Source: Liolophura sinensis
Taxonomy: Eukaryota; Mollusca; Polyplacophora; Chitonida; Chitonidae
Assembly (NCBI RefSeq): GCF_032854445.1
Contig: NC_088305.1
Location: forward strand, 20,509,717-20,573,716
Length of the DNA: 64,000 nt
Direction of reading: 5' to 3'
Positions 58,577 through 64,000 of the stretch are shown here, piece after piece (positions within the stretch are counted from its first letter, which is position 1; each line of letters starts with the position of its first letter). The notes beneath the pieces are model-generated. The model saw nothing but the letters and a program-made list of their open reading frames with translations. It searched no databases and had not been told where the DNA came from. A program made the translations under genes and the position numbers.

Positions 58577-59015
58577 GGCAAAGAACACATCAACATAAAG
58601 TACATGTCAAATGAAAGGCCATTGAGTATTGTACTGAAAAATAGTTTAATTTTTTTAGAACATATATTTGGACATTTTTAAATTCATTTAAAACTTTGGA
58701 CTCCAGTGTGACCTATTCTGACCATGTTTGTACCACTTCACATTTTTTCCTCTTGACACACATATTGCTGTATTTCATCATTCCAAATGCATCTTTATTT
58801 ATGGTTATGAACACATTCAACAAATGGACCTTGAAGCAAACTATTTCAAGACAAAAATATTGTGACATCACTGATTCTCTCTGGGTCCTAATAGGCCACC
58901 AAGAAATTTTATCTTTTAAATGCATTTTAGTCCACTTTCAAGAAAGTGAATCAAACTATTTTCCTGGACAGTGTTTAGTGGTCTTTCACCTGATAAATAT
59001 TTTATTTTAGTGTTT
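58577..59015 (+). repeat. Dispersed repeat W, copy 2
   Basis: Relative of 31,836-32,260. It holds a 104-codon frame (58,696-59,010) that copy 1 does not preserve, which argues against coding. Confidence 0.65.
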
Positions 59016-60128
59016 TCTTTGATATTAAACATCCTCCTGTGTTAAGATAGATTCGGCAAAATAATCACCTCCAGTAAGATTAACCAACAAGACGAAAGAA
59101 GCTAAAAAAGACAGAACAAAAAATCCTTCAGGAATTAAACCTACTCTTCACTTTGAACTACGTTTTCCCGGAAGCGAACAACAGTTATCATCATCTTAAG
59201 ACAAATAGTTGACATGTTGGATCATCAACCTTGGAAGACCTCCCGTAGGCGTCTTTCGGAAGTCAAAGTTAAATTTGAATTAATGAAACAGTTTATTGTT
59301 TTCCGAATGTTCAATGAACGCAAATGGACAATCGTTAGATGCCGCAATACTCACAATATTCTCGCAGTTAGAGTGTATTTGAGTCGACTTTGTGCAAGTT
59401 AACCCGATGAAGGATCGACGAAAGGCATGGATATCTTACACTGAAGCTTTAATGGTTGACAAACATCCTGGAAGAGGCTTGAAACTTGTTCAGTAAGCTC
59501 CAAACTGAAAACTGAAAGCTCCAATGGGAAAACGGTCACTGAATGATATCAACATACTAGCACTTCTCTGATTTACACATAAGGCAAAAAAAATATTATC
59601 TCCTATTTCAAGGCATTTATCCTACATCTATTTTTTCGAATTCAGTTATTATTCTTACAACATTTGTACAAGAACTAAAGCGATTACTTACCACCATGGA
59701 CCGGTGAAATTTCGTGATGCTCAAATACAGTGTTCTTTCGTCTGATGGCGTAAGATACAACAGAGCACACAGAAAAGCGTAAACGTCCACAGAAAGGGCG
59801 ACGACTAAAAGAACAATCACCATTATGATCAGGCATATAATATGCCGTTACATACTGGCCAAAACAGGTTGAGCCTTAACCGTGCAAGAAGACACCTTTC
59901 TCATCTTTTAGATAGCGTCGCTCGTGATGAAAGGTTCTGAAGTATACCAAAACTAAAACTAGGCTGAAAAAGGCGTTACACTTGTTCCATTGTTGGTAGA
60001 AAATGAAGAAAGAAAAACTGATAAAGAAAAATTACTAGAAGAATTTCCGACATACATCCGACGTAAAAATGTCAAGAAGGCAAGTGATCACACTGGAACA
60101 AGTTAATAATGTTCTCAATGAGTAAATG
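59016..60128. other. No gene recognised
   Basis: A 68-codon reverse frame at 59,617-59,823 begins with a hydrophobic segment (MVIVLLVVALSVDVYAFLCALL) and could be an exon with signal peptide or membrane segment, but there is no supporting context. Confidence 0.45.
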
Positions 60129-60370
60129 GGGCCTCCGTGGCTCAGTTGGTTACGCGCTAGCACAGCGTAATGACCCAGGAGTCTCTCACCAATGCGGTCG
60201 CTGTCACTTCAAGTCCAGCTCATGTTGGCTTCCTCTCCGGCCGTAAGTGGGAAGGTCTGCCATCAACCTGCGGATGGTCATGGGTTTGCCCCGACCATAA
60301 TGCTGGCCGCCGTTGTATAAGTGAAATATTCTTGAGCACGGCGTAAAACACCAATCAAATTAAATAAATC
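60129..60370 (+). mobile_element. SINE-1, full length
   Basis: GCCTCCGTGGCTCAGTTGG head, B-box area (CACTTCAAGTCC), body and tail ending ACACCAATCAAATTAAATAA. Part of the core is missing (GGTTTGCCCCGACCATAATG). Flanks AATGAGTAAATGG and AATAAGTAAGTAA could be a decayed target duplication. Confidence 0.9.
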
Positions 60371-60538
60371 AATAAGTAAGTAATATAGGGGTTGCATCAG
60401 TTTGATCAATTAAAAGAAAACACATCTAGTTTAGGCCATCTGGACCGAAGATATAATACTGATGTGACAATGGACTGATGCCCTAATGCAGAAGCCGTAA
60501 GAACAACGTCAGGCAAGGACCCTAAACACAAAGATATT

Positions 60539-60738
60539 NNNNNNNNNNNNNNNNNNNNNNNNNNNNNNNNNNNNNNNNNNNNNNNNNNNNNNNNNNNNNN
60601 NNNNNNNNNNNNNNNNNNNNNNNNNNNNNNNNNNNNNNNNNNNNNNNNNNNNNNNNNNNNNNNNNNNNNNNNNNNNNNNNNNNNNNNNNNNNNNNNNNNN
60701 NNNNNNNNNNNNNNNNNNNNNNNNNNNNNNNNNNNNNN
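60539..60738. other. Assembly gap (200 N)
   Basis: Exactly 200 N. The 18-mer CCTAAACACAAAGATATT stands immediately before and immediately after the gap. Any open frame across it is meaningless. Confidence 0.99.
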
Positions 60739-61465
60739 CCTAAACACAAAGATATTTTAACCTAAATTATTAACGGCTGATTTTATGTTGTAATTACGCA
60801 ATTTCAGCCGGGTTTTAGCGTACGGTTGAAACATTTGGTTTTGTTAAGAAGGCTAATGGTTTGGAACATAGCCTGATATGTCTTTGTAAAACAGACCATT
60901 GACCATTGACATATCAGATAAGTTTAATATGAATATAATCTATATTGATGATTTATGATATATGTCTAAATCCAGACTGTCATGTATCATCTGCAATAAG
61001 GAAAGGTTTCAAAGCTCTTCCATGATCTGGTATCCCTCTCTCATTTGTACATTTGTGACAAAAATCTGGTCAAAATTAAAAACCAATAGTCTGCATATGT
61101 AGAATAGTACACGTACCACGTAACAAACAGTTCATTTCACTTTAGATTCACATTCTGTAACCATAAATTTGGGTTAAACTTGATCAAATCTCCTCTTTTC
61201 CGGTGCACTGGCCTTCTGTCATAGTTAGGTAGTCGAGGGTACGAAAGTGAGGCTCTCGTACCTATCCTGGTGGAAATGTGCCGCCGTATTTGACTCCATT
61301 AAAAGAAAAAAATGTTTGGCTTTTCACAGGGCGCCACAACATCTATGCCGGATCTAAGGGCACAAAAACAGCCTTTTTTGAAGTAAGTAACTTTCTGAGA
61401 AAGTGGCTAAGGGTAAAGAAAATTATTTTTCTTATCCTCATCGGGCCTGTATATCATAACCTAGA
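60739..61465. other. No feature recognised
   Basis: No supported gene or repeat. Confidence 0.5.
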
Positions 61466-61629
61466 GAGGTTTCAGAAGCTCATTGTGGCTTATTTTCCGG
61501 CCATACTTGGGAAGCTCTTGCAGCAAATTGCCAATGATCGCAGGTTTCCCCCACGCTCTGCCCGATTTCCTTCAACCATAATGCTGACTGCCGTAGTATA
61601 AGAGAAGTATTCTTGAGAGTGACGATCAA
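61466..61629 (+). mobile_element. SINE-1, old 5'-truncated copy
   Basis: Diverged throughout: GCTTATTTTCCGGCCATACT, GCAGGTTTCCCCCACGCTCT, AGTATAAGAGAAGTATTCTT. Tail lost, directly followed by a minisatellite. Confidence 0.8.
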
Positions 61630-61645
61630 GTCTTAATGATATGTT

Positions 61646-61918
61646 TATCTGACCGAGACAGATAGTTGATCCTATCTGACCAAGACAGATAGAGGATCAT
61701 ATCTGACCAAGACAGATAGAGGATCATATCTGACCGAGACAGATAGGGGATCATATCTGACCGAGACAGATAGAGGATCATATCTGACCGAGACAGATAG
61801 AGGATCATATCTGACCAAGACAGATAGAGGATCATATCTGACCAAGACAGATAGAGGATCATATTTGACCGAGACAGATACAGGATCATATCTGACCGAG
61901 ACAGATAGAGGACCATAA
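61646..61918. repeat. 27-bp minisatellite (10 units)
   Basis: Unit GATCATATCTGACCGAGACA plus GATAGAG, with CCAAGA and GGGGAT variants. As 27 is a multiple of 3, the reverse strand reads a 9-residue repeat MILYLSRSD / MILYLSWSD across 96 codons. I see no start context or flanking coding sequence. Confidence 0.95.
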
Positions 61919-62167
61919 CCTTCTTATTCTGCGTGTCTTCGGTGATTGATGAAGATCATCTCGATCCCTAGATTTCCACCGGTTATTGGATTCTCTACAC
62001 ACGGAATCTTGTATAAAGGCTTGTATCTGACGCCAGATTCCTTAAAATTTCAGCGGAGTTTATATCTCACTAAATGAGAGACGCAGCCCTCACCTGTGAT
62101 GAAAGCGAATTCTTCGGACGAAATTCCGTGACAAGGTTAACTTGTCCTTCAAAATGTCGACGATAAA
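61919..62167. repeat. Contains relative of the 48,531 segment
   Basis: 61,990-62,085 matches 48,635-48,710 (CTCTACACACG, GCCAGATTC, TTTCAGCGGAG/TTTTAGCGGAG, GACGCA). No gene. Confidence 0.6.
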
Positions 62168-62657
62168 CCTGTAATGGTCTGAGTGATGTTAAAATGTATT
62201 CTGTTGTTATAACGCAATATTCTGTCATATTCAACATACATGTAATATCCTCTTAGTCTAATAGATTTTTTTTTTTTTTTTTTTTTTTGATTGGTGTTTT
62301 ACGCCGTACTCAAGAATATTTCACTTATACGACGGCGGCCAGCATTATGGTGGGTGGAAACCGGGCAGAGCCCGGGGGAAACCCACGACCATCCGTAGGT
62401 TGCTGACAGACCTTCTCACGTACGGCCGCCAGCATGAGCTGGACTTGAACTCACAGCGACCGCATTGGTGAGAGACTCCTGGGTCATTACGCTGCGCTAG
62501 CGCTTTAACCGACTGAGCCACGGAGGCCCTAGTCTAATAGAATCTTTATGTTGAATTAATACAGTATGTGTATTGTATTTAACAGAGCTATCTGCAGCGA
62601 TAGCAGAATACATTCCAGCATCACTCAGACAACAGACTTTCTGTTAAACTTAACAAA
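62168..62657. mobile_element. Foldback MITE-like element F, copy 4, split by a SINE-1
   Basis: The left part (GGTCTGAGTGATGTTAAAAT, GTATTCTGTTGTTATAACG) and right part (CAGAATACATTCCAGCATCA, CTCAGACAACAGACTTTCTG, TTAAACTTAACA) join at TAGTCTAATAGAATCTTTAT once the SINE is set aside, matching copy 3 without interruption. Confidence 0.85.
62266..62529 (-). mobile_element. SINE-1, full length, poly-A tail, 12-bp target-site duplication
   Basis: TAGTCTAATAGA at 62,254-62,265 and 62,530-62,541. On the reverse strand: GGGCCTCCGTGGCTCAGTCGG head, B box GAGTTCAAGTCC, full core and 3' block. The tail is a pure A run (T run on plus), not AAAT repeats as in other copies. Near-consensus sequence suggests it is among the youngest copies. 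Confidence 0.95.
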
Positions 62658-64000
62658 TTAAGTTGTTGAGTGTATCGGTACAACAGTAGACAGACCTTCA
62701 AACTGTTCTAGTTTGTTTTGATTATTCTCATGTTAGGCTCTTTGCCTTTCTATGTCCCAAAAAATACAGAAATAAAAAAATCAGTGACATTATCGCTTTT
62801 ACTACCAAACTCACTGGACTGAAGGCCCCCCTCACAAAACGTTACAGCCTCATCGATAGTTAAATTATAGGGAAACCTTTTCGGGTGTAACGGCTTCGTG
62901 ATTTTGATGCCCAAAATCTCCCGTCCTCAAGAGAATTGGTGGCTTGCTGATCTTTTGTATGTCTCCATGCATCCCTCTATTTGCACAGATACGAATCGGT
63001 GGCGCGTTTGCACGGAAGCATTAATTGTTTAAATGAAGAAAACCATGTTTTGTGAAAGGTTCTAGAAAGTCAGTTGGATTATCAGTCTTTTTATTACAAA
63101 CCTGGTCTGACAAAGGCAAATATCAGGATGCTGGGAAGAGCAGAACGCTGCCATCAGCGTATAATGGCTGACGGCGCCATGCAGACTGTCGTCTGTCATA
63201 TTTTTATATTTCAACCGCTGAAATTATCAAACTCTTTTTCATCAAACTCTTTGTCAAACGACACCCATCCCGCCCTGTAACTGTAAAAATTATCGAACGG
63301 CATAGCAACAATATTGTTCAGCGTGAGGGAGTTCTCTCTATAATGTTTTTGCGACAGCCCTGAGGTAAAAGAATCTCTGATATATTTAAGAATTTCCAGG
63401 GTTGTTCAGTACACGATATCGTGTGACAAAATCGCTCAGTGATCATTTTAGGATAATTCCAAGGCTTCGGATGGACCTCTAACTCTATATACAGGCGATT
63501 AGAGAAAAATCATCCGTTATCATTTAGCCTACAGACAATGGTCATAATTTGTGTGGTATAAGAAACGGATGAGTCCAAGACGTCTATTAAAGCGAAATAG
63601 ACACTCCAATTAACCCGGAATAAAAGTGAGCTCAGTAATCAAGCATTTATGTGAAACTAATAGTATGGGTTTGAATGTCTAAATCTTTTCGTATGTTGTT
63701 ATGGGCCAGTGATTAAGCCAACATCCTGAAGCCGTGAGGATTCATCCGACGCGCTGTAGCCATATAGCTGGTATAATGATACGCGGATCTGATGGTACTC
63801 TGTATATTTAGTGTCACGGAAACTCCTTGACTGTCTGGAGACAGAGGAATAACAATCTTGAACTGCAATCAAGAAAAGAGAGGTTTATTTTATACATATG
63901 CGAGTACAATACTCAACCTGCATATGCAACAATACACCAGAGACGTTTGGCGATACCACGCTGTCTGAGAGGAAGCTGTGTATAGGAAGTATCTAATCCA
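62658..64000. other. No gene recognised
   Basis: Unique-looking AT-rich DNA to the window edge. A 68-codon frame at 63,074-63,280 shows no domain. A faint tRNA-like stretch at about 63,700-63,760 was not called. Confidence 0.5.

Noticed and set aside
58696-59010. 104-codon forward frame
   Set aside because: Lies in repeat W and is not preserved in the related copy at 31,836-32,260.
60406-60749. Frames across the N block
   Set aside because: Mostly undetermined bases; no information.
61626-61916. 96-codon reverse frame of 9-residue repeats as a protein gene
   Set aside because: Coincides exactly with a 27-bp minisatellite and lacks flanking coding sequence.

Overview
This is eukaryotic, intron-rich-looking or intergenic DNA, AT-rich overall, with no host protein-coding gene that I can support. 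Dense short interspersed repeats with tRNA-like heads, long microsatellites, many minisatellites, a penelope/LINE-type reverse transcriptase fragment and a decayed Polinton/Maverick element point to a marine lophotrochozoan. A mollusc is my best guess, because the two main SINE-like tails (one ending in AAAT repeats, one in ACTC repeats) look like those I associate with bivalve and gastropod DNA. That taxonomic call is from memory and unverified.

The dominant structure is a duplication. Positions 1 to about 14,412 (copy A, running off the left edge) match 37,592 to about 51,168 (copy B) in the same orientation. In the 417-nt reverse transcriptase ORF I count 7 substitutions between copies. 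The copies differ by a 1.02-kb insertion in A (8,198-9,220), a 169-bp segment missing from A (present at 48,531-48,699), a small hairpin-associated rearrangement near 3,000/40,573, and microsatellite length. Inside each copy: a (TA)n tract, a 43-bp minisatellite, the reverse transcriptase C-terminal fragment and its 3' flank, four SINE-1 copies or fragments, and two SINE-2 copies in opposite orientation.

Copy A ends abruptly at 14,412, where a GC-richer Polinton/Maverick relic begins (14,413 to about 18,725, perhaps to 19,220). It keeps broken pieces of DNA polymerase B (+), a packaging ATPase with Walker A motif (-), a chromodomain integrase (-), an unknown ORF (-) and a possibly PC4-like gene (-). 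A 477-bp copy of the repeat that lies downstream of the reverse transcriptase is inserted into it. The relic is far shorter than the usual 15-20 kb and every gene is frameshifted or stopped.

From 19,230 to 37,591 and from 51,169 to 64,000 the DNA is single copy within the window and holds SINEs (several with clear target-site duplications), a foldback MITE-like family of four copies (one split by a SINE), many minisatellites, two or three unnamed dispersed repeat families, and a 200-bp assembly gap at 60,539-60,738 whose two flanks carry the same 18-mer.

Nothing here works together as a pathway. The interest is in genome architecture: nested insertions with empty sites that allow relative dating, a duplication edge sitting exactly at a Polinton junction, and the possibility that the duplication is an uncollapsed haplotype.
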